Of a stretch of DNA of 64,000 nt, positions 29,216 to 38,620 are shown piece after piece. Origin of the DNA: Shewanella litoralis (GTDB lineage: Bacteria; Pseudomonadota; Gammaproteobacteria; Enterobacterales; Shewanellaceae); assembly GCF_009828585.1 (NCBI RefSeq), contig NZ_WSRZ01000009.1, forward strand, positions 1 through 64,000, in the 5' to 3' direction. The notes beneath the pieces were generated by a model that searched no databases, was not told where the DNA came from, and saw only the letters and a list, made by a program, of their open reading frames with translations. How positions within the stretch are numbered: position 1 is the stretch's first letter; every line of letters starts with the position of its first letter. The position numbers and the translations under genes are program-made.

Positions 29216-29902
29216 TCAGAGTTGGTCTTCAAGTTTTGTTAGCTTTATTTGATATTCTTCAAAGCACTTAAAAAGCTTATCACTAAAATTTTGGTAGTCC
29301 CGTAGTGTTTTCTGTCCTGTATCATCTAACAAATGTTCTTTACAACAATTAATGTAATTTTCAATTATTGAAGCTGAAGTTATACATGTGGTTTCATTTA
29401 TTTTTTCGTAAGTTAAGCCAAATAATAAATCAATTTCCTTTGCTGATATCTTGAATAACAAAACTTGATTAGAAATTGCATCTTCCTGACTTTTAAGGTT
29501 TTCTCTTCCTTTTTGATCGCTATCTAGAATTTTTTTAAGGTTAGAGTCATTCTTAACTCCCCGAAGCTCAGGTTCGTTTTCCCATAAAAATTTTTTAAAT
29601 TTAGCATGTAAAAACATATCCCTAAGTTCATCCTTGTGCTGTGCAGCTTTAATTAAAGCTTGATATCTCACAGGTGCTTTTATCTGGCGTTGCCATATTT
29701 GAATAGCTTGAAAAGCCGTAATGCTACCTAATATTGCCGCTACCCCGCCTAAAAGACTGGTTACACTCGCGATGGATGCTAAAAATGTAGCTTCCGGTTC
29801 AATACTTTGAATAATTAGCATTAGATAAATCACAAAAAAAGTAAATGTAAAAATAACTCTATTTGCCTCATTTTTAGTGATTTTTTTGAATATGTCTTTC
29901 AC
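29216..29902 (-). CDS. unrecognised two-helix membrane protein
   Basis: I do not recognise this 228-residue protein. Two hydrophobic helices lie at about 17-35 and 41-66, followed by a charged, mostly helical part of about 160 residues rich in Lys, Glu and Asp, probably cytoplasmic. It starts at GTG (29902), supported by AAAAGGA 8 bases upstream; a nearby ATG is out of frame. It is clearly more AT-rich than the flanking acnB and hslU genes and lies next to a repeat cluster, which suggests acquisition or a variable locus. It is convergent with acnB and shares its terminator. No enzymatic motif is visible. Confidence 0.7.
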   Translation of the reverse strand: MKDIFKKITKNEANRVIFTFTFFVIYLMLIIQSIEPEATFLASIASVTSLLGGVAAILGSITAFQAIQIWQRQIKAPVRYQALIKAAQHKDELRDMFLHAKFKKFLWENEPELRGVKNDSNLKKILDSDQKGRENLKSQEDAISNQVLLFKISAKEIDLLFGLTYEKINETTCITSASIIENYINCCKEHLLDDTGQKTLRDYQNFSDKLFKCFEEYQIKLTKLEDQL

Positions 29903-30056
29903 GCATTAAGTCCTTTTAAAAAATAGAAGCTCAAATAAATAGTATTACTAAATTTGCCATTCATTGTTAAAGATTACTAGCGAAACGTCAGTGATACTTT
30001 TTCAAATTTTTGTATACCAATAGTTTAATCTAATCAATTGCCTGCCGCAGGCTATC

Positions 30057-30146
30057 GTGCAGATTATCCAGCGAGACGCCGCAAGCACTTCCATGTGGGC
30101 TTAACCAAAACATCCATGTTTTGGATACTCGCTGGCTCATCTGCAC
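30057..30146. repeat. 90-bp imperfect palindrome with nested perfect hairpin
   Basis: The outer arms GTGCAGATTATCCAGCGAG (30057-30075) and CTCGCTGGCTCATCTGCAC (30128-30146) pair with two mismatches in 19. Inside, CCAAAACAT and ATGTTTTGG form a perfect 9-bp stem with a CC loop (30105-30124), the same design as the hairpin at 257-276. There is no open frame. It looks like a MITE- or REP-type element. Confidence 0.75.
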
Positions 30147-30191
30147 CTGAAATTTTTATTTCTTCGATTTAGCTTTATTTATGGCTGCCTG

Positions 30192-30780
30192 TTATTTAAA
30201 GCTTATAACTGATTTAACACTTTCAGGTTTCATATTATTGAGGACGTTGAAGAAAATAGCGTGAGCCTGACAGGACGTCAGGCTAGCTTTCGAGGGGAAG
30301 GGACGCCCCATCGGAAGCGTTAGTATTTTCGAATAAGACCGAAGCAGCCTACAAATAAAGTTAAAAGCTGGATTAATCCCCATGGCGACCTTTTCGCAGC
30401 TATTGTTTTGTAAATAGCGAAAATGTTGCGGGGCGGCTGGGAGTTCCAAGAGGGAATAGCCGTTGATTTCCTCTTGGTCTGGTGTGGGTGAAGCGCCACG
30501 ACGTTGGTGGCCGCAGGCCATATCTCAAACAAGATTTTGGCCTGTGCAGGGTGGAACCTTGCGATCTTAATTCAAACGAAGTTTGAAAATCTGTTGGGGC
30601 CGCAGGCCATAAGTACAAAACGACAAAAGTGTAAACACCTGGATCCCGGCTCAAAAGCACTGCCGGGAAGACGGGATTAATATGGATTAAATTGATTGCT
30701 GGAAGTGTAACTTTGACACTAGCTCTGGTGTGGGCGAAGCGCCACGACGTTAGTGGCTGTAGGCCATTGTTAAAAAGAAT
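30192..30780. repeat. non-coding repeat cluster
   Basis: About 590 bases without a believable gene. A perfect 8-bp hairpin AGCCTGAC / GTCAGGCT lies at 30264-30284. A 43-base direct repeat occurs at 30479-30521 and 30725-30767 (GAAGCGCCACGACGTT core, a few differences), and its ending GGCCGCAGGCCATA is seen again near 30600. Another block, GGATCCCGGCTC followed by GCACTGCCGGGAAGACGGGA (about 30640-30677), resembles short interspersed repeats I associate with marine gammaproteobacteria. Several short minus-strand frames cross this region but show no protein-like features and no ribosome-binding sites. Confidence 0.65.
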
Positions 30781-30863
30781 GAATATTAAATATTCATCGA
30801 TAATTAACCATACCCATCATTCAACAATGCCAGCAAAATAGCTGGCACTTATAGTAGCGTCAT

Positions 30864-31085
30864 TTATCGTTTTCGAATGATAATAACATCCTTTTGATGA
30901 ACGCTATTAACATTAACGACGCGATATGCCGCTGGTTTAACAACGACCACTTTAGTTACCGTCGTTTTATTAGTAGGCGCTTTTGCGTGTCCATTATGAG
31001 CTCGTGGTGCACAAGCACTCAAGCTTATAATTGCTAATCCGATCAATATAACTTTAATCATCGGAAATTGAATTGACTGTTTCAT
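30864..31085 (-). CDS. small lipoprotein of unknown function
   Basis: The 73-residue product has a lipoprotein signal: a basic start, a hydrophobic stretch (IKVILIGLAIISL) and the lipobox LSAC with cysteine near residue 25. The mature part is only about 48 residues, rich in Lys, Val and Thr, with no domain I recognise. The ATG at 31085 is supported by GAGGT just upstream; a GTG two codons earlier overlaps that site. A weak hairpin TGCCAGC / GCTGGCA (30828-30847) follows the gene. Membrane sorting is unclear. Confidence 0.7.
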   Translation of the reverse strand: MKQSIQFPMIKVILIGLAIISLSACAPRAHNGHAKAPTNKTTVTKVVVVKPAAYRVVNVNSVHQKDVIIIRKR

Positions 31086-31212
31086 ACACACCTCGATACG
31101 AGTGAAGACGATGGCTAATCATAATCGTTTGAGTGTCAATTGCTGATCGCGATGAGTAAATTTATGCAAATATAATGTTGAAATAAACGTCTATCGTTAA
31201 AACGTACCGTCA

Positions 31213-31599
31213 TCATGAATACTTAATATTCATATCAATCAGTGGTTCGCGTGAACCTTTCTCTGCCCGCAGTCTGGCTAAATACTGCTGCCATAACTCG
31301 GCTTGATTGCTGCATAAATTGTATAGCACCTGCCAGGAATACAGGCCGGTATCGTGACCATCATCAAAGACAATCTTAACCGCATAATGGCCTACGGGCT
31401 CAATCGCAGTAATGTTTACCGCTTTCTTGTGAGTGACTAAGATTGGGTTACCATGACGCTGTACTTCAGCCGACGGTGAGAATACGCGGAGCATTTCACA
31501 ACTAATGTTGTAGGTTTGGCCGTTATCAAAAGTGACTTCTAATAACTTAGATTGACGCTTCAGTTTAATGCCGCTAACAGTAGGCGTTGATTGGGTCAT
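31213..31599 (-). CDS. DUF971 (gamma-BBH-like) protein next to hslVU
   Basis: The 128-residue protein matches the DUF971 family, related to the N-terminal domain of gamma-butyrobetaine hydroxylase (GIKLKRQSKLLEVTFDNG, EMLRVFSPSAEV, VGHYAVKIVFDDGHDTGLYSW). In other proteins this domain binds metal or appears with iron-sulfur proteins; its role here is unknown. I chose the ATG at 31599 (MTQSTPTV). The frame runs open to 31719, but the added residues lack similarity. It lies downstream of hslU on the same strand, an arrangement I recall from many gammaproteobacteria, so it may be co-transcribed with hslVU. Confidence 0.85.
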   Translation of the reverse strand: MTQSTPTVSGIKLKRQSKLLEVTFDNGQTYNISCEMLRVFSPSAEVQRHGNPILVTHKKAVNITAIEPVGHYAVKIVFDDGHDTGLYSWQVLYNLCSNQAELWQQYLARLRAEKGSREPLIDMNIKYS

Positions 31600-31769
31600 G
31601 GGAATACCTATAAAAAAAGGATTAACGCTAAATCGCAGATTATCATCATACGCGACTTTGCGGTTAATCCAATTGTTACAACCTGCATTCGTGATGTCGA
31701 TTCGCATCAACACATTCACGTTGTCCTCGTGGGTAATAAACCGACAAGGGTAACCCGTTTACCGCGTGC

Positions 31770-33095
31770 TTATAAAATAAAGCGGCTTAAATCTTCATCT
31801 TGTACCAGGGTATCAAGATGATCGTTAACGTATTGCGCATCAATGACAAACGTTGAGCCTGACTTTTCAGAGGCGTCGTAAGAAATCTCTTCCATCAGCT
31901 TTTCCATGACAGTGTGTAAACGACGTGCACCGATATTTTCAGTGCGCTCATTGACTTGCCATGCTGCTTCTGCGATGCGCTCAATGCCTGATTCTGTAAA
32001 TTCAATCGTGACGCCTTCGGTGCCCATCAGTGCAATAATTTGCTCTGTTAATGAAGCATGCGGCTCTGTGAGGATACGCTTAAAATCACCGGCGGTGAGG
32101 GCATCTAGCTCAACACGAATAGGTAAACGGCCTTGCAGCTCAGGGATTAAGTCAGACGGTTTTGACATCTGGAATGCACCCGATGCAATAAACAAAATAT
32201 GATCTGTTTTGACCATGCCGTGTTTAGTGGTCACAGTACAACCTTCAACTAATGGCAGTAAATCACGTTGTACACCTTCACGCGACACATCTGGGCCTGA
32301 ACTTTCGCCGCGCTTACAAATTTTGTCGATTTCGTCTAAAAACACAATGCCATTTTGTTCAACCAACTCGATGGCTTGCTCTTTAAGATCTTCTTGGTTG
32401 ACGAGTTTGGCTGCTTCATCTTCAACGAGCTGTTTGTAAGCATCTTTAATCTTAAGCTTTTTGCGTTTGGAGGTGCTTTGGCCAAGATTTTGGAATAAGC
32501 CTTGTAGCTGATTGGTCATTTCTTCCATGCCCGGAGGGGCCATGATTTCAACGCCAATCTGTGGTGCAGCAACATCGATTTCGATTTCTTTGTCGTCTAG
32601 CTGGCCTTCACGTAGCTTTTTACGGAAAATTTGGCGAGTATTAGACTCTTCTTTTTTCTCTGTTTCCCAGTCATCTTTTACCTTAGGTAATAAGGCATCT
32701 AAAATGCGCTCTTCGGCCATTTCTTCTGCACGATGACGGCATTTTTTCATTTGCAGCTCACGGGTCATTTTAACCGCTGAGTCTGTTAAATCACGGATAA
32801 TTTGTTCAACTTCTTTACCGACATAACCCACTTCGGTAAACTTTGTCGCTTCTACCTTAATAAATGGCGCGTTAGCTAATTTGGCTAAACGACGGGCGAT
32901 TTCAGTTTTACCGACACCGGTTGGGCCAATCATTAAAATGTTTTTTGGGGTCACTTCATGACGTAATGATGGCTCAAGTTGCATACGACGCCAGCGGTTA
33001 CGTAAGGCTACGGCAACTGAGCGTTTGGCATTTTTTTGGCCGATGATATGCGAATCTAGTTCGTGAACAATTTCACGTGGAGTCATTTCAGACAT
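31770..33095 (-). CDS. hslU: HslU, ATPase of the HslUV protease
   Basis: HslU (441 residues) is the AAA+ unfoldase that feeds proteins to HslV in the cytoplasm. Near the N-terminus [16 protein letters not shown] is typical; Walker A is GPTGVGKTE and Walker [10 protein letters not shown]. The inserted I-domain lies between about 110 and 240, and the C-terminus ends EDLSRFIL, the tail that docks into HslV. It follows hslV by about 25 bases. Both genes are normally in the heat-shock regulon, but I did not find a clear sigma-32 promoter. Confidence 0.97.
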   Translation of the reverse strand: MSEMTPREIVHELDSHIIGQKNAKRSVAVALRNRWRRMQLEPSLRHEVTPKNILMIGPTGVGKTEIARRLAKLANAPFIKVEATKFTEVGYVGKEVEQIIRDLTDSAVKMTRELQMKKCRHRAEEMAEERILDALLPKVKDDWETEKKEESNTRQIFRKKLREGQLDDKEIEIDVAAPQIGVEIMAPPGMEEMTNQLQGLFQNLGQSTSKRKKLKIKDAYKQLVEDEAAKLVNQEDLKEQAIELVEQNGIVFLDEIDKICKRGESSGPDVSREGVQRDLLPLVEGCTVTTKHGMVKTDHILFIASGAFQMSKPSDLIPELQGRLPIRVELDALTAGDFKRILTEPHASLTEQIIALMGTEGVTIEFTESGIERIAEAAWQVNERTENIGARRLHTVMEKLMEEISYDASEKSGSTFVIDAQYVNDHLDTLVQDEDLSRFIL

Positions 33096-33120
33096 AACTG
33101 TTCCTTTATTAACGCTCGAA

Positions 33121-33645
33121 TTAGTAGTCTAACTTTTCGATAGTTTTAAATTGGTTGGTGAATACACAAATGTCGCCAGCAATGGTGAGCGATTTTTCTG
33201 CAATCTCTTCGGCGCTTAATTCGGTATTTTGCAATAGTGCTAATGCTGAGGCCTGGGCATAGTTGCCGCCCGATCCAATGGCAATGAGGTCGTGCTCTGG
33301 CTGTACTACATCACCGTTACCGGTAATAATTAAGGATGATTCAGTGTCAGCTACCACAAGCATAGCTTCAAGCTTGCGCAGCATTCTGTCGGTGCGCCAA
33401 TCTTTGGCAAGCTCAACGGCAGACTTTAATAAGTGGCCTTGATGCATTTCGAGCTTGGCTTCAAAGCGCTCAAAAAGAGTAAATGCATCGGCTGTACCAC
33501 CGGCAAACCCAGCTAATACCTTATTATGATACAAACGACGCACCTTACGCGCGTTGCCTTTCATGACGGTATTGCCTAAAGATACTTGGCCATCACCAGC
33601 GATGACAACTTGGTTATTGCGGCGTACGGATACGATAGTAGTCAC
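33121..33645 (-). CDS. hslV: HslV, peptidase of the HslUV protease
   Basis: HslV (174 residues) is the proteasome-like threonine peptidase. After removal of Met1 the nucleophile Thr2 is exposed (MTTIVSVRR), and the family segments [33 protein letters not shown] and [16 protein letters not shown] are present. The start codon is GTG with GAGGATTTACC upstream. It is preceded by the ftsN terminator and followed closely by hslU, so hslV-hslU form an operon. Confidence 0.97.
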   Translation of the reverse strand: MTTIVSVRRNNQVVIAGDGQVSLGNTVMKGNARKVRRLYHNKVLAGFAGGTADAFTLFERFEAKLEMHQGHLLKSAVELAKDWRTDRMLRKLEAMLVVADTESSLIITGNGDVVQPEHDLIAIGSGGNYAQASALALLQNTELSAEEIAEKSLTIAGDICVFTNQFKTIEKLDY

Positions 33646-33737
33646 GGTAAATCCTCTTTAAATGCACCAACGAATGCAATTGTTGATTCATGATTAAAAT
33701 GGATATGGGGTCAAAATAAGAGATATCAAGGATGGCA

Positions 33738-33768
33738 TAAAAAAAGCCCTGTTTGAGTGGACAGGGCT
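33738..33768 (-). terminator. ftsN terminator
   Basis: The stem AGCCCTGT / ACAGGGCT (33745-33752 and 33761-33768) with an 8-base loop is followed on the minus strand by a run of seven T. It lies between the end of ftsN and hslV. Confidence 0.88.
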
Positions 33769-33803
33769 AATGAAGGTTTGTTGCGTTTATCACGTGATTA
33801 GCG

Positions 33804-34412
33804 TTATTGCCATAACCAAATTTGGCAGGTGTTAATGCCTGACTTTTGCATTTTATGACGGTTGGTTTCGGCTTCGCGTTTGTTCGGGAAAGGCCCTAAT
33901 ACTACGCGATACCAAATACCGTTGGCGCCTTCGCTGCGACGCACTTGTGCTTCCATCCCTTGAAACGCAATACGGGCTTTCATTTCATTGGCTTGCGACT
34001 CTTGTCTAAACGAGCCACATTGCATTTGATAAATGCCACTGGAAACCACACCTGTTGTTGGCAAATCAATTTCAACTTCCTTGTTTTCTAATTCTTCAAG
34101 GTAGGTCCATTGTTCTTGCGGTTTAGGTGGTAATGCATTTGGGTCTGGCTTAACCACTTTTGGGGCCGCAGGTGTCGGCGCTGTTTCGGCTTGTGCGGTT
34201 TTCTTTTTCGGTTGTTGTGCAGGCTCTGTGACTTGCGTTTCTGAGCTGCCGTTGATTGACCATAAAAAGTAACCAAAGCCGACAACAAGCGCTAACACAA
34301 CAAATACAGGCAAATATGGAAAACTGTACGCAGGCGCTTTTTTACGCTTTGGCGCACGGGGTTTACTGGGTTTATTTGCTTTAGGTTTGCGGTTTGCGTA
34401 GTCGCGACTCAT
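33804..34412 (-). CDS. ftsN: cell division protein FtsN-like SPOR protein
   Basis: The 202-residue protein has a basic cytoplasmic tail (residues 1-28), one membrane helix at about 31-51, a Pro/Ala/Lys-rich periplasmic linker and a C-terminal SPOR domain (about 125-202) that binds denuded peptidoglycan at the septum. Two cysteines at 132 and 196 match the disulfide of the E. coli FtsN SPOR domain. It is shorter than E. coli FtsN (319), mainly in the linker. It begins 3 bases after the argS stop codon, so argS-ftsN are co-transcribed. Its position upstream of hslVU is the same as in E. coli. Confidence 0.9.
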   Translation of the reverse strand: MSRDYANRKPKANKPSKPRAPKRKKAPAYSFPYLPVFVVLALVVGFGYFLWSINGSSETQVTEPAQQPKKKTAQAETAPTPAAPKVVKPDPNALPPKPQEQWTYLEELENKEVEIDLPTTGVVSSGIYQMQCGSFRQESQANEMKARIAFQGMEAQVRRSEGANGIWYRVVLGPFPNKREAETNRHKMQKSGINTCQIWLWQ

Positions 34413-34414
34413 GA

Positions 34415-36160
34415 TTACATCCGCTCTAAAGTTTCAATGCCAAGCAAGGATAAACCTGTTTTTAGCGTATTAGCGGTTAATTGCGATAACAATAAACGGC
34501 TTTGTTTTTGTGCTTCGGTGTCTGCCGCTAATACTGGACAGGCTTCGTAAAAACTTGAAAACTCGCTTGCAAGCTCATACAGGTAACCACACAGAACATG
34601 TGGTAAGCCTTTGTCTGTCATGCGGGTAAGTACTTCACCAAACTGGGCTAACTTGGTGCCGAGGTCTTTTTCTTTTTCGTGTTCAAGAACGATTTTAGCC
34701 TGGCTTAAATCGATGTCTTCAGCACGCTTGAAAATACCGGCTACGCGAGTATAGGCATACAGTAAGTATGGGGCAGTATTTCCTTCAAAGCTTAGCATTT
34801 GCTCAAAGCTGAAAATGTAATCACTGGTGCGGTTTTTAGATAAATCAGCGTATTTAACTGCGCTGATCCCGACAACGCGAGCGATTTCAGTCAATGTTGC
34901 TTCGTCCATGTCTGGATTTTTGCTGCGCACCAAGTCAAGTGCACGCACGTTCGCTTCATCTAATAAGTCGACTAATTTAACGACGCCGCCTGAACGGGTT
35001 TTAAATGGACGACCATCTTCGCCATTCATGGTGCCAAAGCCTGTGTGCTCTAGAGACATTTCTGGGCGAACAAATTTTGCTAACTTGGCAAGGCTAAACA
35101 CTTGCTGGAAATGCAGCGCCTGGCGTAAATCAACAAAGTACATTGCGCGGTCGGCTTTAAGTACGTTTGAGCGGTAACGCATGGCGGCTAAATCAGAGGT
35201 GGCATACAAGTAACCGCCATCTGCTTTTTGAATAATGACCGGTAATGGCTCGCCTTCTTTAGTGCGGTACTCTTCCTGGAATACCACTTTAGCGCCATTA
35301 CTTTCGCTTAATAATCCTTGGGCGTCTAAATCTTTAACTACCTGAGCCAGGTCTGCGTTATAAGCACTTTCGCCGTGAACATCTGCGCGGGTTAGGCTCA
35401 CACCTAAACGTTGGTATACGTCATGGCAGTGGCTGAGTGAGATATCGTTAAACTCACGCCATAGTTTATTGCAGTATTCATCGCCTGATTGTAAGGCAAC
35501 CACTAATTGGCGTGCGCGGGTAGCAAATTCTGTCGATTCGTCAAAGCGCACTTTAGCTGCACGGTAAAAGCTTTCTAGATCAGACAATTCCATTTTGGCT
35601 TGTTCGCCATTGGCTGCACGTAACTCTTCCATGTATGCCAGTAACATACCGAATTGTGTGCCCCAGTCGCCAACGTGGTTTTGACGGATTACGTTATGAC
35701 CTAAAAATTCAAGCGCACGGACAACGCTGTCACCAATAATGGTTGAGCGTAAGTGACCCACGTGCATTTCTTTGGCCAGGTTTGGCGAAGAATAATCGAC
35801 TACGATAGTTTGCTTAGCCGGTAAGGTCACGCCTAAGTGGTCATCGTTAAATGCTTGTTGTAGCTGATTTGCTAATGCATTGTCGTCGATAAAAAAGTTA
35901 ATAAATCCTGGACCAGCAATTTCGACTTTAGCAACGTGAGATGACGCCGGTAAGTTGTCGATGATCAATTGGGCTAATTCGCGTGGATTCTTTTTTGCTA
36001 TTTTGGTCAGCATCATTGCAAGGTTAGTCGCTAAGTCACCATGACTTTTATCTTTAGTGCGATCGACCTGAATGCGCGCTTGAAAATCAGCTGGCACAAT
36101 ACCTTGCTGTTTAAAAGATTCGAGGGTTTGTTCTAGTAAAGATTCAATATGTGATTTCAT
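34415..36160 (-). CDS. argS: arginyl-tRNA synthetase
   Basis: ArgRS (581 residues) charges tRNA-Arg. It has the N-terminal Add-1 domain (about 1-110), the class I HIGH-type motif in [10 protein letters not shown] (near 130-134) and the anticodon-binding helical domain at the C-terminus, ending ETLERM. The family segment [19 protein letters not shown] is present. A canonical KMSKS is not obvious, as is usual for bacterial ArgRS. It is followed directly by ftsN, and priA lies 180 bases upstream on the same strand. Confidence 0.97.
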   Translation of the reverse strand: MKSHIESLLEQTLESFKQQGIVPADFQARIQVDRTKDKSHGDLATNLAMMLTKIAKKNPRELAQLIIDNLPASSHVAKVEIAGPGFINFFIDDNALANQLQQAFNDDHLGVTLPAKQTIVVDYSSPNLAKEMHVGHLRSTIIGDSVVRALEFLGHNVIRQNHVGDWGTQFGMLLAYMEELRAANGEQAKMELSDLESFYRAAKVRFDESTEFATRARQLVVALQSGDEYCNKLWREFNDISLSHCHDVYQRLGVSLTRADVHGESAYNADLAQVVKDLDAQGLLSESNGAKVVFQEEYRTKEGEPLPVIIQKADGGYLYATSDLAAMRYRSNVLKADRAMYFVDLRQALHFQQVFSLAKLAKFVRPEMSLEHTGFGTMNGEDGRPFKTRSGGVVKLVDLLDEANVRALDLVRSKNPDMDEATLTEIARVVGISAVKYADLSKNRTSDYIFSFEQMLSFEGNTAPYLLYAYTRVAGIFKRAEDIDLSQAKIVLEHEKEKDLGTKLAQFGEVLTRMTDKGLPHVLCGYLYELASEFSSFYEACPVLAADTEAQKQSRLLLSQLTANTLKTGLSLLGIETLERM

Positions 36161-36343
36161 GGGCGTTTGCTTGCACTAATTCGTTAAATGAATGACATGA
36201 CGGAACCGCGTATTTTAGCCGTTTATGGGGTGTAATTGCTATCTGCTTTGGCGGAAATATTGGTTTTTTTATCATAAACCTGCATAACAATCTCAGTGAA
36301 CGGTATTACAGAGGTTATAACCAATGATGATATCGGGTTGGTA

Positions 36344-38539
36344 TTACATTAAATCTTGTGGATCTCTATCTATTGTCCAACGACAGCGTTTACCCTCAGG
36401 TAGTTGCTCAATGTGAGTTAACACATGTTCAAATACGCTTTGTAACCGATTCCTGCTTTTGGCTTGTAGCATTAATTGGCGTCGATATTTTCCGGCTTTA
36501 CGGTCCAATGGCGCAGGTATTGGGCCAATAACTTCAAGATCTTTATCTTGGGGGATCAGCTGACTTATTTGGGCTAAAAAGGCATCTGCGTCTTGAGCTA
36601 AGTGGGCCTCTGCTCGAATTAACACCATGTGCCATGCGGGTGGCAATAGTGCTTGTTGACGCTCAGTTAACTGGCTGCGGGCAAATTCGCCATAGCCCCG
36701 TTGCAGTAAATCGCGCAAAATGGGGTTATCACTTTGATGGGTTTGCAACAACACTTTACCGGGTTTATCGGCGCGACCCGCGCGGCCTGATACCTGAGTG
36801 TACAACTGACCAAAACGCTCAGGTGCACGAAAATCGGCACTGAATAATGCGCCGTCTACATCCAATAAGCCCACTAATGTCACATCGGGAAAATGATGTC
36901 CTTTAGCCAGCATTTGGGTACCCACCAGAATTTTATATTTACCCATGTAAATCCCTTGTAACTGTTGTTCAAGGGAGCCTTTGCGGCGAGTGGTGTCGCG
37001 GTCGATGCGCACAACCGGATGTTTAGGGAACAGTTTAACCAGCTCTTGTTCTAGCTGTTCTGTGCCTAAGCCGTGCCCCATCAACATGGTGCTACCACAT
37101 TGATGGCATTGTTTCGGGATGGCATATTGATTACCGCAGTGGTGACAGCAAATTTCGTTTAAGCCTTGATGTACGGTAAAAAAGGCATCGCAGCGATCGC
37201 ACTCATGCAAATGGCCACATTCGTGGCACAGTAACGCTGGGGCAAAACCACGACGATTTAAAAACAATAACACCTGGTTGCCGGCATCAAGGTGCATGCG
37301 CATTTCGTTAATTAACGAGGCTGACATACCGGCTTTTAAGGGCTGCGAGGTTATGTCGATAATGCCTTGTTTTACTTTTTGCGCCGCGCCAGCACGCTCG
37401 CTTAACTCAAGATGATGATAACGGCCAGACAATGCATTTTGTAAGGTTTCAAGTGAGGGGGTTGCCGAGCCAAGCACCACTTGAATATCTTCTAAATGAC
37501 CGCGCATTACCGCTAAATCTCGGGCGTGGTAGCGAACCCCTTCTTGCTGTTTAAAGCTGCTGTCGTGTTCTTCGTCTAAAATAATCAGACCAGGAAACGC
37601 CATTGGGGTGAACAGTGCCGAGCGAGTACCAATAATAATTGCCGCTTCACCCACGCGAGCTTGTCGCCAGGCTTCAAGGCGCTGGTTGTCGGTTAAACCA
37701 GAATGAATTACCGCAACTTTAACGTCAAACCGGCGTTTAAAGCGGTTAATGGTTTGTGGGGTTAAGCCGATTTCGGGCACCAAAATCAGGGCTTGTTTAC
37801 CTTGTTTTAAAATGGTTTCGAGCAAGGTTAAATAGACTTCGGTTTTACCCGAGCCGGTTATACCTTCTAGTAAGGTGCAGTGAAATCCTTGCTGTTGCGT
37901 AAGGACAGAAACCGCTACCGCTTGCTGTTTATTTAATTTGTGCGGTGACTCATTCATGTGCAGCTTGTGACGCCAGCTCAAGTCGTGAGTAATGACTGAG
38001 TTTTTTTGTTCAATCCATTGCTTATCTTGCAATGCCTTAAGTGCAGATTTACTTAACGCCTGGGTGGTAAATTCATCTTGAGTTAACGGGTTTTCGAGCA
38101 ATAAATCGAACAGTTTTTTTTGTGCAGGGGCGCGTTTAAGGACGCTTGAGTCTGCTTGACGGCCTTGCTCGCTTAAATGATATTCAACCATGGCAAGCGG
38201 CGTGGCATCGAGGCCTTTACGCAGTGCGACGGGGAGAGCCTGGCTGAGCATTTGCCCTTGCGAGGTAAAATAATATCGTGCCGCCCAAAGCGTTAATTTA
38301 TATAGCGAGTCGGGCAGTAATGGGGCATCATCTAGCACTGCGGTTACGGATTTAATTTGTTGCGGTGCTAGCGCACAAGTGTCTGTGATTGCGGTGATTA
38401 ATCCTATGAGTTGTTGGCGGCCAAAAGGTACTTTAACTCGCAACCCAATTTGCAGCGTTGTTTGTTGCTCGTCTTTTACGCGGTAACTAAAGTTTTGGCG
38501 TAGTGGGACGGGTAAGGCGACTTCAACAAACACGGGCAT
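36344..38539 (-). CDS. priA: primosomal protein N' (replication restart helicase PriA)
   Basis: PriA (731 residues; 732 in E. coli) recognises stalled forks and loads the primosome. The N-terminal 3'-end-binding domain (about 1-105) is followed by the helicase core with Walker A GITGSGKTEVY and the DEEH box (LDEEHDSSFKQ). A zinc region holds eight cysteines (CHECGHLHECDRC, then CCHHCG and CHQCG), followed by motif V/VI (QVSGRAGRADKPG). Divergent from the LysM-like gene at 38621, about 80 bases away. In E. coli priA is divergent from rpmE; here two extra genes lie between. Confidence 0.97.
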   Translation of the reverse strand: MPVFVEVALPVPLRQNFSYRVKDEQQTTLQIGLRVKVPFGRQQLIGLITAITDTCALAPQQIKSVTAVLDDAPLLPDSLYKLTLWAARYYFTSQGQMLSQALPVALRKGLDATPLAMVEYHLSEQGRQADSSVLKRAPAQKKLFDLLLENPLTQDEFTTQALSKSALKALQDKQWIEQKNSVITHDLSWRHKLHMNESPHKLNKQQAVAVSVLTQQQGFHCTLLEGITGSGKTEVYLTLLETILKQGKQALILVPEIGLTPQTINRFKRRFDVKVAVIHSGLTDNQRLEAWRQARVGEAAIIIGTRSALFTPMAFPGLIILDEEHDSSFKQQEGVRYHARDLAVMRGHLEDIQVVLGSATPSLETLQNALSGRYHHLELSERAGAAQKVKQGIIDITSQPLKAGMSASLINEMRMHLDAGNQVLLFLNRRGFAPALLCHECGHLHECDRCDAFFTVHQGLNEICCHHCGNQYAIPKQCHQCGSTMLMGHGLGTEQLEQELVKLFPKHPVVRIDRDTTRRKGSLEQQLQGIYMGKYKILVGTQMLAKGHHFPDVTLVGLLDVDGALFSADFRAPERFGQLYTQVSGRAGRADKPGKVLLQTHQSDNPILRDLLQRGYGEFARSQLTERQQALLPPAWHMVLIRAEAHLAQDADAFLAQISQLIPQDKDLEVIGPIPAPLDRKAGKYRRQLMLQAKSRNRLQSVFEHVLTHIEQLPEGKRCRWTIDRDPQDLM

Positions 38540-38620
38540 AGGGTTTCACATTTTTCGATTCTATTAGGGATTGTGGATCAGTTTACCTCTAAGTGTCATC
38601 AAAGAGATAGGGTAAGTGTT

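Noticed and set aside
30192-30660. Three overlapping minus-strand frames in the repeat cluster
   Set aside because: They lie wholly in repeat sequence, lack ribosome-binding sites and give low-complexity, shifting translations. They reflect repeat composition.
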